From NCBI GenBank assembly GCA_016744755.1, contig JADGDT010000001.1, positions 50,506-86,220 on the forward strand: a stretch of DNA of 35,715 bases, in the 5' to 3' direction. Shown piece by piece: positions 16,778 to 25,187 of the stretch. The translations under genes and the position numbers were made by a program. Origin of the DNA: Ichthyobacteriaceae bacterium (GTDB lineage: Bacteria > Bacteroidota > Bacteroidia > Flavobacteriales > JADGDT01). The notes under the pieces are model-generated. The model did not search any database. It saw nothing but the letters and a program-made list of their open reading frames with translations, and had not been told where the DNA came from. Each line of letters starts with the position of its first letter. The first letter of the stretch is position 1.

Positions 16778-18009
16778 TAATTATTCAGGAAATCAACAAT
16801 AGAATACCCTATTTCTTCTCCCAAGTTACAGGGTACAGCATTACCTATTTGTTTGTATTGCTGAGATACAGATCCCATAAACTTCCATTCATCTGGAAAT
16901 GTTTGTATTCTAGCATATTCTCTAACTGTAAACGGACGAGTTTCATCTGGATGACACCTTTCTGTTTGTTTTTGAGCAGGACTACAGGTAAGTGTTAAAC
17001 TTGGTTCGTCCCAACCTATTCTTCTTGCCATTCCTGTTTTACCTCCTCCAAGAAAAAAGCTTTTGCCCATATAAGATTTTTGTAAATCTAAAGGTAAATC
17101 TCTCCAGTAACCTTTTGGCGGAATTAAATCTAATATCTCTTTTTTGTGAACTGGGTATTCTGTCCCTCTTGATTTTGGAACATCACAATCAAATAAATCT
17201 CCTTTTTTTAGAGCATCTTCCAGATTGTATATTTTATCATGAGGTTTTGGATATTTGTACTCAATATCAATATCTTTCCTTACCCCAACTAAAATAAGTC
17301 GCTCTCTTTTTTGAGGGACTTTATAATTAATGGCTTTCAATACTTTTATTGGGACTACATTATATCCAATTTCATCTAAAATTGAAATCATTCCTTCTAA
17401 GGTCTTTCCTTTTTCGTGAGATAATAAACCTTTTACGTTCTCGCCAATACAAATAAGTGGGTTCACCTCTTTTACAACTCTAGCAAATTCGTAAAACAAA
17501 GTTCCTCTTGCATCTTGTAAACCCAATCTTTTTCCAGCATAACTAAACGACTGACACGGGAATCCTCCTGTTACAACTTCAACATTGTTTTTATATTCCA
17601 AAAAATCAAAAGATTTAATATCTCCTTCTAAAACATTCCAATTTGGTCTGTTTTCTCTAAGTGTTTGACATGCCCATTTATCAATTTCATTTAGTGCTGT
17701 ACACTTTATCCCTGCCTTTTCCATTCCTATTGCTAGTCCTCCAGCACCTGCAAATAATTCTAAAACTTTATATTCGTTATTAGGAAGGACAAAATTATTT
17801 ACAATATCTTCGGTGTTATTACCTGAAATAAAATCAGAAAATAAACTTAGTTGTTCTTTCTTATAAATGCGATAATTGCTGATAGGTTCTCTAACCGCAC
17901 ATAGCTTTCCTTCTCTATCCCACCTTCTTAAAGTTTCTTTGCTTTTTCCTAATATTTCTGATACTTCGGAAATAGAATAATAATCTTTCATAACCATATT
18001 GCACAACAT
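16723..18009 (-). CDS. DNA (cytosine-5) methyltransferase with N-terminal MerR-like HTH
   Basis: This 428-residue enzyme protects host DNA from the adjacent endonuclease. Residues about 10-55 are a MerR/excisionase-type helix-turn-helix (YSISEVSEILGKSKETLRRW, then REGKL and YRIYKKEQL). From 80 on it is a C5 methyltransferase: motif I FAGAGG (86-91), the Asn-Glu-Ile-Asp SAM contact (107-110), motif IV GGFPCQSFS with catalytic Cys152, motif VI ENV (190-192), motif VIII QKRER (233-237), and C-terminal motifs IX-X (REYARIQTFPDEW, QIGNAVP). The HTH could bind its own promoter and regulate the system. ATGs at 17997 and 17991 are alternative starts. Confidence 0.93.
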   Translation of the reverse strand: MLCNMVMKDYYSISEVSEILGKSKETLRRWDREGKLCAVREPISNYRIYKKEQLSLFSDFISGNNTEDIVNNFVLPNNEYKVLELFAGAGGLAIGMEKAGIKCTALNEIDKWACQTLRENRPNWNVLEGDIKSFDFLEYKNNVEVVTGGFPCQSFSYAGKRLGLQDARGTLFYEFARVVKEVNPLICIGENVKGLLSHEKGKTLEGMISILDEIGYNVVPIKVLKAINYKVPQKRERLILVGVRKDIDIEYKYPKPHDKIYNLEDALKKGDLFDCDVPKSRGTEYPVHKKEILDLIPPKGYWRDLPLDLQKSYMGKSFFLGGGKTGMARRIGWDEPSLTLTCSPAQKQTERCHPDETRPFTVREYARIQTFPDEWKFMGSVSQQYKQIGNAVPCNLGEEIGYSIVDFLNNYYSKVNKSELSISLDKAM

Positions 18010-18379
18010 TAAACAATGGTTACAAATTTATATAAAAATGATGATAAAAAACAACAGGCATTAAATTATTTGCAAATTCATTTTCTGAACAAGTAAAAGG
18101 ATAAACACTTGTAAATAATCTACCTCTAAATATTGATAGGAGGAATATTTTAGTCTTGGATATTTCGTATAACTTACAATTTATTTTTATCAAAACTTAG
18201 AAAGGATATTATTAACACTAAGAGTATTGATGATGGCAACATTTGATATGCCTATTTTAGTTGCGCTAACTACTCTTTCAATATTTTTAATTATATTTTT
18301 CGACTATACTCTTCATAATAAACTTAGAATTAGACATTAGATAAAAACAAGCGAAAGATTTTAGTGTAAATAATAGTTA
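18010..18379. other. 370-base gap between the methyltransferase and DUF456 genes
   Basis: The stretch is AT-rich and holds no RNA gene or strong hairpin that I can see. It includes the methyltransferase promoter side and one possible 36-codon plus-strand ORF (listed separately). Confidence 0.6.
18230..18340 (+). CDS. Possible single-helix small membrane protein (36 aa)
   Basis: Two adjacent ATGs open a 36-codon frame ending in TAG at 18338-18340. It encodes one hydrophobic helix (about residues 8-24, with ILVALTTLSIFLIIFF) and a basic tail (HNKLRIRH), the layout of many small inner-membrane proteins. There is no family I recognise, no visible promoter and no neighbour context, so it may be chance. 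Confidence 0.3.
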   Translation: MMATFDMPILVALTTLSIFLIIFFDYTLHNKLRIRH

Positions 18380-18865
18380 TTAAAATCTCTGAATAACATC
18401 AAGTACAAAATACCATGTTAAAGTAAGAGATACTCCTAGCTTTAATCCCGTACCTAAAATAAAACCAATAAACGAACCAAATGCTGATTTTAATGCTTTA
18501 GAAGTATCATGTGCATCGTGTATAAGTTCTGCTGCAAGAGCACCTAAAAAAGGGCCGACTATAATTCCGAAAGGAGGAAAAAATAAGCCAATTACTAAAC
18601 CTACCATCGAACCTCTAATTCCCATTTTTGTGCCTCCAAATTTCTTAGTCCCCCAAATTGGTATAAAATAATCTAAAGCCGTAACAATGATTGCAATAAC
18701 TAGCCACCACCACAAAAAAGAACTACTAATAGAATTGTTGTCTGTGAAATAAAGAAGCAAAATTCCCAACCAACTTAGTGGTGGGCCAGGCACAACAGGA
18801 ACAAAGCAACCAATAATGCCAACTATAATTATTATCGATCCTAAAATAATGAGTAGTATATCCAT
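18380..18865 (-). CDS. DUF456 family membrane protein
   Basis: This 161-residue protein has about four glycine-rich hydrophobic segments. The opening LGSIIIIVGIIGCFVPVVPGPPLSWLGILLLYFT and the central FGGTKMGIRGSMVGLVIGLFFPPFGIIVGPFLGALAAEL are the DUF456 hallmark, the latter with GxxxG packing motifs. Function of the family is not known. The end of the cyclophilin gene on the same strand lies 19 bases upstream, so the two are probably co-transcribed. Confidence 0.88.
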   Translation of the reverse strand: MDILLIILGSIIIIVGIIGCFVPVVPGPPLSWLGILLLYFTDNNSISSSFLWWWLVIAIIVTALDYFIPIWGTKKFGGTKMGIRGSMVGLVIGLFFPPFGIIVGPFLGALAAELIHDAHDTSKALKSAFGSFIGFILGTGLKLGVSLTLTWYFVLDVIQRF

Positions 18866-18884
18866 AAATCAAATTTACAAGAAA

Positions 18885-19457
18885 TTAATTAATTCTAGTG
18901 ATTGAAATAATGCTAATTGACTTAACTAGAGATTGTTTTTTGTTCTCTTTATTCTGAATTTTTAAAACAACATCCATCCCTTTAGTAACTTGTCCGAAGG
19001 CAGCAAATCCCTGTCCATCTGGATTTCTTTTACCTTTGAAATCTAGTTCGGGCTGATTGCCAATACAAATGAAAAAACTACACGTAGCAGAATTAGGAGT
19101 ATCGCGAGCCATAGAAATAGTTCCGTTTTTGTGCAGTAGTCCAGTCTTTTCTGTATTTTCAATTTCTATAGGATCGAAGCATTTTTCATCGGCTACATTT
19201 CCACCTTGTATTACTTCAATTCTAATATTTCTTTCTGCCTCGTTTTGAGATGTACATACTCTGAAAAAACTTGAGTTACTATACAAGTCAGCATCAATAT
19301 ATTTCAAAAAATTAGCTACTGTATTTGGTGCTTTTTCTGGGTAAAGGTCTAGTATAATTTCACCTTCAGATGTTTTAATATTACACTTAACTATTTTTTG
19401 AGAAAATAGTTGAATTGAGAAAGTTAATGCAAGTGAAATTAGTAGTATGTTTTTCAT
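18885..19457 (-). CDS. Secreted cyclophilin-type peptidyl-prolyl isomerase
   Basis: This 190-residue isomerase helps prolyl bonds switch during folding outside the cytoplasm. I place the start at the ATG at 19455-19457, which opens a signal peptide ending LFSQ; the longer frame upstream has no such feature. The mature part has the small bacterial cyclophilin plan: TSEGEIILDLYPEKAPNTVANFLKYID, an active-site Arg in SSFFRV, VIQGGN, GTISMARDTPNSATCSFFICIGN, and a final GFAAFGQVTKGMDVVLKIQ. An insert of about ten residues separates FFRV from VIQGG. DUF456 follows. Confidence 0.9.
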   Translation of the reverse strand: MKNILLISLALTFSIQLFSQKIVKCNIKTSEGEIILDLYPEKAPNTVANFLKYIDADLYSNSSFFRVCTSQNEAERNIRIEVIQGGNVADEKCFDPIEIENTEKTGLLHKNGTISMARDTPNSATCSFFICIGNQPELDFKGKRNPDGQGFAAFGQVTKGMDVVLKIQNKENKKQSLVKSISIISITRIN

Positions 19458-19522
19458 AATTACAATATAAGGCTTTGTTAACAAAGCTATAATTATATAC
19501 TTAAACCTATGGTTTTTAACCA

Positions 19523-19560
19523 AAAAAAGAGTCACCTCCAGAACTGAATGACTCTTTTTC
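19523..19560. terminator. Intrinsic terminator of the GATase-like lipoprotein operon
   Basis: An 11-bp stem (19524-19534 with 19549-19559) with runs of A and T at its feet can end transcription in either direction. It lies 39 bases past the stop of the minus-strand lipoprotein gene. Confidence 0.85.
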
Positions 19561-19598
19561 CATTAACTAAAATCAGCCAAATACTTGGCTAATATCAT

Positions 19599-20759
19599 TT
19601 AGAAAGTACCTAGAAACTCCATTGCTTCTTTTAATACTTTCTTTGCTTCTTTATTTTCTTCTACTTCATACGCTGATTTTACATCAACATAAGCATCGGT
19701 ATATTCTCTGTCCATTAATGTCTTAGCAGCGTGGATACGAGTTTCAGGATTAGAATCTCTTAGCAGACCTATTGTCCATCTCACAGCTGGTCTCGATCTT
19801 ATTTCGTGAAGTTTATCTAACGCTTCAATTTGCTCGCTAGAATTGTCACTAAATAAATTCCACCAAGTACGCTTTTCATATTTTCTCATTTCAGAATCGT
19901 ACAAAATTGCTTTTGTATTTATTTCTGGCCTAACCCATTTAGCAGGATAAGAAACAAGCTCAGCATTAGCAGCCCAACGCGCCATACGTGGTATCATCCA
20001 ACGTACACCAGGAGTAGATTCAGGATGACCTGCAACTGCAAATAGCCTTCCTTTGCCAGGAGTGTCGTTGTAGATAAAAACTTTGCCAGGAGTTACATTT
20101 TCAGGAGCTCCTTTGTTAGGATGTATATCCGTTACGTATTGTCCTAATTCAATAAAATTAGATTCTGTTGGAACAGCTTCCATAACAGGTCCATCGTAGT
20201 ATTGTGCAAACTGTGCTTTACCTTTAAATTCAGGGAAAATTTTATTTCCTTCAGCATTAAGTTTAAATTCAACTAAACCTTTTCCTCTAGCGTAGTGAGC
20301 TCTATCAATAACTTTTACACTACCAAGCTGAAGACTAGGATAACCAGGGGTAGAACTCAAAAGGAAAGATCCAGCACAGATGCCAACCACACCTTTACCA
20401 TCTTCTAAAATAAATTTTCTAACTTTTTCCTTTCCCAATTTACCTAGGTTGTTTAGTTCTTTACTACCACTACCACCAGGGAAAATAATTACATCAATTT
20501 CAGAAAGTTTTCCTTGTTGAATATCGGATGCACTAATCTCTAACGGCTCAATGCCAGTGTCTATTTTAAGTGCTTCAATAGTTTCGATAACACTAACTGA
20601 ACCAGCTCCATCTCCATTGAAAACAGCAACTTTAACTTTTGAATTAGCCTCTGTTTTCTCTGTATTGTTATTTACAACAGTGTTACTACACGATGTAAGT
20701 GATGTAACAGACATTACCAATACAGCAACAAATACACTTAATTTTTTTAATAATTCCAT
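19599..20759 (-). CDS. Lipoprotein with BPL_N / class I glutamine-amidotransferase-like domain and HEAT-like C-terminus
   Basis: This 386-residue protein has a lipoprotein signal (LTSC, lipid-modified Cys24). Residues about 42-260 are a GATase1-like domain of the BPL_N type: KVAVFNGDGAG, DVIIFPGGSGSK (89-100), and a nucleophile elbow GICAGSFL with Cys128. GHPESTPGVRWM supplies the expected His region. Residues about 305-386 are helical with HEAT-like repeats (RWTIGLLRDSNPETRIHAAKTLMD). The substrate is unknown. It is the second gene of a two-gene unit after the Ntn-hydrolase gene, both products exported, so they may act on the same envelope compound. Confidence 0.85.
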   Translation of the reverse strand: MELLKKLSVFVAVLVMSVTSLTSCSNTVVNNNTEKTEANSKVKVAVFNGDGAGSVSVIETIEALKIDTGIEPLEISASDIQQGKLSEIDVIIFPGGSGSKELNNLGKLGKEKVRKFILEDGKGVVGICAGSFLLSSTPGYPSLQLGSVKVIDRAHYARGKGLVEFKLNAEGNKIFPEFKGKAQFAQYYDGPVMEAVPTESNFIELGQYVTDIHPNKGAPENVTPGKVFIYNDTPGKGRLFAVAGHPESTPGVRWMIPRMARWAANAELVSYPAKWVRPEINTKAILYDSEMRKYEKRTWWNLFSDNSSEQIEALDKLHEIRSRPAVRWTIGLLRDSNPETRIHAAKTLMDREYTDAYVDVKSAYEVEENKEAKKVLKEAMEFLGTF

Positions 20760-20781
20760 TTGTAAAATTGTTTTGGTTTTA

Positions 20782-22092
20782 TTAATTAATCCCTTTCATT
20801 GATTTCTTCTCAGCGTGAATTAATTCAAGCTTATGTAAGTTTTCAGAGCTTAGATCAATATCAAAGTTTTCTTTGTAAGTATCAATAACCAATTCATCAA
20901 TCCACTTGTAGAATTTCTTAACTTCTTTTGGATTTACTTCGCCATTTGTTGCCCATTTTTCTTGAAGAACATATGCTTTAGAATAAATTTCGTCCTCTTT
21001 TTTGTTAATGATCTGAGTTATTCCACTGCCATCTTTATTAACAATAGCATTTACATTGAAATATCTTGAAGCAAATTTTCCCCATCTCTTATTTAAAATT
21101 TTCTCTTTTTTAAGTTTTAGAGCAGCATAACAAACAGGGGAGTCTTTGATGTCTTCGTTGTATTTTACCACGTAAGGTAAGTCGACGTTAGTCATAAATG
21201 TAGGAACCATTACAGATGCTAGAGGGAACCCAACGTTAGACCACATTGTAGATAAATTCGGATTTTCTCCTTTTTTCACGCCTTGTACAACTACCGATGA
21301 TGCTGAACCTGTACGTGGGATATAATCTTGTAATATTTCGTATTGTGGAGAATCCTCAGGAAGCTCGCCATAAATTTTGTACAAATCTCTTTTTGTAAGT
21401 GAGTTGTAAAGACCTTTAGTTATTTCCTGTTCAATATCTTTTGGAGTTAATCCAACTGTAGATTGTTTCTGATAAAAAACATCGTTAACAGCGTTGTATC
21501 TTATGTAACCACTACTTTCTTTTCCAAGATCGCCAGTAAAAGAATAGTTTGCTCTAATTAAATATCCGAAAGGTGCAACTCTAGGGTCGTTAGCATCGAA
21601 CTTAACAAAGCCATCATTTCCAATTTCGTAGAATGCAGCACCACCATAAGCATCAATTACACCAAAGTTAGCTTCCAAACCAGTAGGTTTTTCAATGCTA
21701 TTAAGATATGCTTCAAAATCTTCAATAGAACTACAAGTTGCAAGTGCATCTTTCATTGCTCTTCCTTCGTATCCGCTTAGTTTATCGTCGCTGTGAAGGT
21801 TCAGATTATAAGATGCAGAATTCATAATTGCAAATCCTGTACTATTCATTCCTATCCAAATACTTTTCCCAGATCTATCTTTAGAATTTACTAATCCTAA
21901 GTAAGGATATTTAGCATCATCAAAATACATTAGTACATTGTTTACAGCCCAAGTATCTCTATTTTTCCAAAGCATTGGTTTCCCATCTTTAGTGTACTTC
22001 CCCGAAATTACTGCTGTAGTACATGCTTTAGTTTCTTGTGGGAATATTGCAATAACCAATAGAAGAGAGGCTATACTTAATATTTTTCTCAT
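20782..22092 (-). CDS. Secreted Ntn-hydrolase, C45/C69-like
   Basis: This 436-residue exported protein begins with a signal peptide (residues 1-23, ending TKA) followed at once by Cys24-Thr-Thr. In Ntn hydrolases such a Cys becomes the N-terminal nucleophile after processing. CTTAVISGKYTKDGKPMLWKNRDT (24-47) matches the start of C45 acyltransferases (penicillin acyltransferase-like) and of C69 dipeptidases, and GMNSTGFAIMNSASYNLN fits the following strands. Substrates in this superfamily are amides such as N-acyl amino acids or peptides. The GATase-like lipoprotein gene starts 22 bases downstream. Confidence 0.82.
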   Translation of the reverse strand: MRKILSIASLLLVIAIFPQETKACTTAVISGKYTKDGKPMLWKNRDTWAVNNVLMYFDDAKYPYLGLVNSKDRSGKSIWIGMNSTGFAIMNSASYNLNLHSDDKLSGYEGRAMKDALATCSSIEDFEAYLNSIEKPTGLEANFGVIDAYGGAAFYEIGNDGFVKFDANDPRVAPFGYLIRANYSFTGDLGKESSGYIRYNAVNDVFYQKQSTVGLTPKDIEQEITKGLYNSLTKRDLYKIYGELPEDSPQYEILQDYIPRTGSASSVVVQGVKKGENPNLSTMWSNVGFPLASVMVPTFMTNVDLPYVVKYNEDIKDSPVCYAALKLKKEKILNKRWGKFASRYFNVNAIVNKDGSGITQIINKKEDEIYSKAYVLQEKWATNGEVNPKEVKKFYKWIDELVIDTYKENFDIDLSSENLHKLELIHAEKKSMKGIN

Positions 22093-22129
22093 AATTATTA
22101 TTTTTGGTTTAGTATCTATAAATCAAACC

Positions 22130-22165
22130 AGAATTCAATTTGGTAAATTTGACAAACTGAATTCT
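22130..22165. promoter_or_regulatory. Inverted repeat upstream of the Ntn-hydrolase operon
   Basis: Two 13-base arms (22130-22142 and 22153-22165) built on AGAATTCA are complementary except at one position, with a 10-base spacer. The element lies 38 bases upstream of the operon's ATG. It may be an operator or a hairpin in the leader. Confidence 0.5.
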
Positions 22166-22363
22166 AATTTTAATTATGGTTTCTATTTATATAGATGCAT
22201 TTTTTGGTTTTTGTACTATTACTTTTATAGATTATTTTCATAAAATTGATCAGTTGTCAACTAATTTTACATTTTTAAGGATAAATGGAACGATAGTTGC
22301 AACATTTTGTATTTTACACGTCTTAATTAATAGGAAAAGTATTAATAATAAAATATTTAATAG

Positions 22364-22852
22364 ATGAAGAGTTTTATCCTAACAATAAGTTTAGCCTTAT
22401 TTTCAACAATTGCATTTTCTCAAAATAGTGTTTCCGAATTAATTCAGAAATATAAAGGTAATGATGATGTAAACATCGTAACAATAAGCGGTAGTATACT
22501 AAAGATGGGAAGTAGTTTTGTTGATGAAGAGGATGCTGATTCCAAAGCAGTAGTGAAAGTTATAGATCAAGTTGATGAGATGATTATCGTCAACACTAGT
22601 TCTGTATCAAAGGGAAGAGAAATCAGGAAATTTGCCGATAAACAAGTAGATAAAGGTAATTTTGAAGAAATGATGATGGTTGATTCTGAAGGTGAAGAAA
22701 TCACGTTTTACGGAAGAGTAAGGAATAAGGTAATTACAGAGTTGTTTATTATTGTTGGCGAAAAATCAGACAAAACAGTTTTAATTTCAATGTCGGGTAA
22801 AATAGATCCAAAATCGGTAGCACAGCTTCTACAAAAAACAGGGATGAATTAA
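22364..22852 (+). CDS. DUF4252 domain secreted protein
   Basis: This 162-residue protein has a signal peptide (residues 1-19, ending in FSQ). The mature part fits DUF4252, a small exported family found mainly in Bacteroidota: an early VSELIQKYKGNDDVNIVTISGSILKMG segment, a central helix-strand part with FADKQVDKGNFEEMMMVDSEGEEITFYGR, and a closing ISMSGKIDPKSVAQLLQ strand-helix. Function is unknown; some relatives are predicted lipoproteins, but no lipobox is present here. A strong terminator follows. Confidence 0.85.
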   Translation: MKSFILTISLALFSTIAFSQNSVSELIQKYKGNDDVNIVTISGSILKMGSSFVDEEDADSKAVVKVIDQVDEMIIVNTSSVSKGREIRKFADKQVDKGNFEEMMMVDSEGEEITFYGRVRNKVITELFIIVGEKSDKTVLISMSGKIDPKSVAQLLQKTGMN

Positions 22853-22870
22853 GTTTTAAAATCCAAACAA

Positions 22871-22917
22871 AAAAATCAGCTAAAAAGCATTGACAAAATG
22901 CTTTTTAGCTGATTTTT
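22871..22917. terminator. Bidirectional intrinsic terminator
   Basis: A perfect 20-bp stem (22871-22890 with 22898-22917) with a seven-base loop has A and T runs at its feet. It separates the converging DUF4252 and small secreted protein genes and can serve both. Confidence 0.95.
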
Positions 22918-22936
22918 CTTAGGGTAAAAAGATGCT

Positions 22937-23329
22937 TTATCCTAAAATATCTTTATTTATAAGGGTTATCACAAAATTAGTTTCCACATTAAAAATAGAA
23001 ACAACACCTTCAGAAACTGAGAAAATAATATCATCTCCTGATGAGTTTTTACACTTGTATCTACTTATGTCTAAGTTATGAACTTTTTCGTTTCCAATAT
23101 GTTTAACACTAGTAAGTAAAACAATTTCCTCACTATTCTTAATCTCTATTGTGCTATTGCTAATTGTTACTTTTGAAATGTCTTGCTCTGTAGATATATT
23201 CATTAGATTTCCACTAACAACTGTACCAATTTCTACTTGGTTAAAAGAAACTGTTTCTTCTATTCCTTGAGAAAAACCCAATGAATTGAATCCTAAAATT
23301 ATACTGATTGAGAGAATTATATTTTTCAT
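22937..23329 (-). CDS. Small secreted protein, unknown function
   Basis: This 130-residue ORF has a clear signal peptide (residues 1-20, ending in GFSQ). The mature 110 residues are rich in alternating hydrophobic and polar residues (IEIKNSEEIVLLTSVKHI, DIIFSVSEGVVSIFNVETNFVITLIN), suggesting a beta-sandwich. I recognise no family. It converges on the DUF4252 gene across a shared terminator; no operon partner is evident. Confidence 0.7.
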   Translation of the reverse strand: MKNIILSISIILGFNSLGFSQGIEETVSFNQVEIGTVVSGNLMNISTEQDISKVTISNSTIEIKNSEEIVLLTSVKHIGNEKVHNLDISRYKCKNSSGDDIIFSVSEGVVSIFNVETNFVITLINKDILG

Positions 23330-23455
23330 ATTCCTAAAGTTTTAGATTGAATTGTATTTCAAATAAAACAATAGATACAGACGTTGGCACTAATTATTGA
23401 TGAACGATACTAATGAATGGTAAGCAATAGCTTTAAGGAGTTAAAATTGATTTTA

Positions 23456-25006
23456 TTATTTTCTAATACTCTGGAATTTCTCTCTAATAACTTGCTCAAC
23501 AGTAATTCCTTCTATTCTACTTTCCAACCACGAAATTATGTCTAAATACAAGAAAGGTCGCTTGTCGTAAGGATGATTTCTAATCACTTTTAATTTAACA
23601 AGTAATTTTTCGAACTCAATTTTCATATCTCTTTTAGTCATGCCAGGTGTAGATCTTAAAAATTGTAGAATTTCTTTATGCACTTCTCCCATATCTTTTG
23701 TTTTGGCAAGATAGCGATACACTGATTTTATTTGATATTCCAAAAGATCATCATTGCCAAGCTCAAAATGAGAAATTAGCATCAACATCCTACTATAAAC
23801 ATGTATATCTTCGCGAAGTTTCTGATCGCCAAACGACATAATTTTATTCAAGAAACGTATAGCATCCTTGTTTCTTCCTGCCCCAAATAAGAGAGATGCA
23901 AATTTATAATAAAAAACAAGAATTCTATAAGGGTCGAGTCTGTCTGCAAAATATGTCATTCTTTCTTCCCAATAAGGAATCATATCAATCCCCTTTGTGA
24001 ACTCACCTGTCATGAAGAAATTATTTATTCTATTCCCTTCCAAATACAAAAAAGATAGCAACTCAGAATTCTCGTTAAGATTACCCTTTCTCTTTTCATT
24101 AAAATCCTCCATTTTTGTTAGGGCATCCAAAAACCTAGGGTGATGTTCTGCTCCCACGTGGTGTAAAGCATTTAATAAATTATGAAGTCCTTTCAAGTAC
24201 ATGTCAGGATCAATATCTATCATATTTGGACTTTGCTCAAATAAATAGACCCATTTTTGAGCATACTTAAAGCACATTTTAAAATCTTGTACTATTAAGT
24301 AATACCAAACATGAGATTGATACAGATATAGTCGACTGAAAAAATCAAGATTTTCAAAATTAAAAATTGGTAGATTTTTAGTAAAGAAATCGTGCATTCT
24401 TTCATAATCCGATTCGCTTTTCACAAAACCCTCTTTAAGGTACTTGTCATACAAAATCAGTGCAAAGTTAGATAATTGATTAGACGACGAAATCTCTCTC
24501 ACTAACTCACACGACTCTGAACTTAAATTTTCAGCCCTAGTACCTATACTTCTAGTTATATACCTCGATTCAATCTCCTTCTCAAATTCTACAACTTCTA
24601 GATGTAGTGTAGTGAAATACAATTTTTTTGCTAATACTTTTGTTTTGTCAAGTATTTTCAGGCTTTGCATGTAGAGACCTTTGTTGTAGAGCAAACGTGC
24701 ATAATCAATATTTTCTCTAACTTGTATATCCGAATTATCTTTGTTGAGGTTTCTTAAACTAGAAAGCAATACCTTATATAAATGTGCTTTCTGATTACTT
24801 AGTTGACCTTTAGAAATACTAGGAACTTTTTTTAAAATTAGTTCCTCATTGTAGTCCTTAAGTTTATCCATGGCATCAAACAATTGTACAAATTTCAAGT
24901 CGCCACTTGTGTGTCTATGCTTAGCATAAAGCCTGAAGTTTCTCTTCTCGGCCTTAGTAAGGGTTTTTATTAATTGAAATGTACCGTCTTTTTTAGAGTT
25001 AGCCAT
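23456..25006 (-). CDS. Unrecognised all-helical protein, about 516 aa
   Basis: I do not recognise this protein. It starts at the ATG at 25004-25006, giving a clean MANSKKDG N-terminus. The first 45 residues include LIKTLTKAEKRNFRLYAKH, a lysine-rich amphipathic helix. The rest is almost all predicted helix, with tandem-helix stretches that look TPR-like (YARLLYNKGLYMQSLKILDKTKVLAKKL; YYKFASLLFGAGRNKDAIRFLNKIM). There is no signal peptide or membrane segment, so it should be cytoplasmic. It diverges from leuA across 181 bases. A conserved Bacteroidota protein of unknown role is my best guess. Confidence 0.75.
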   Translation of the reverse strand: MANSKKDGTFQLIKTLTKAEKRNFRLYAKHRHTSGDLKFVQLFDAMDKLKDYNEELILKKVPSISKGQLSNQKAHLYKVLLSSLRNLNKDNSDIQVRENIDYARLLYNKGLYMQSLKILDKTKVLAKKLYFTTLHLEVVEFEKEIESRYITRSIGTRAENLSSESCELVREISSSNQLSNFALILYDKYLKEGFVKSESDYERMHDFFTKNLPIFNFENLDFFSRLYLYQSHVWYYLIVQDFKMCFKYAQKWVYLFEQSPNMIDIDPDMYLKGLHNLLNALHHVGAEHHPRFLDALTKMEDFNEKRKGNLNENSELLSFLYLEGNRINNFFMTGEFTKGIDMIPYWEERMTYFADRLDPYRILVFYYKFASLLFGAGRNKDAIRFLNKIMSFGDQKLREDIHVYSRMLMLISHFELGNDDLLEYQIKSVYRYLAKTKDMGEVHKEILQFLRSTPGMTKRDMKIEFEKLLVKLKVIRNHPYDKRPFLYLDIISWLESRIEGITVEQVIREKFQSIRK

Positions 25007-25187
25007 CGTAATGTAATTTATCGTAAAAGTAAACAAATAAAGGCTTTAGACAATGTTTTGTTCACTTTGGAAATCGTAATACTTGTGAAATGTGTTTTAG
25101 AATAGTCTCTAAAAAGCTCGTGATTTGTATTACAAAGGAATCAAAAAGTCTGTATTTATACAGCAAAAATAATAAAATCAGCATAAT

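Noticed and set aside
19458-19535. N-terminal extension of the cyclophilin
   Set aside because: The extension would bury the signal peptide behind 26 residues and begins inside the upstream terminator hairpin.
22176-22367. 63-codon plus-strand ORF with hydrophobic residues
   Set aside because: It runs through the promoter region and overlaps the start of the DUF4252 gene in another frame; the hydrophobicity follows from AT-rich sequence.
25037-25187. Leader ORF or riboswitch upstream of leuA
   Set aside because: Only a small CTGTA/TACAG hairpin (25150-25163) was found; no terminator, branched-chain codon run or known riboswitch core is visible.
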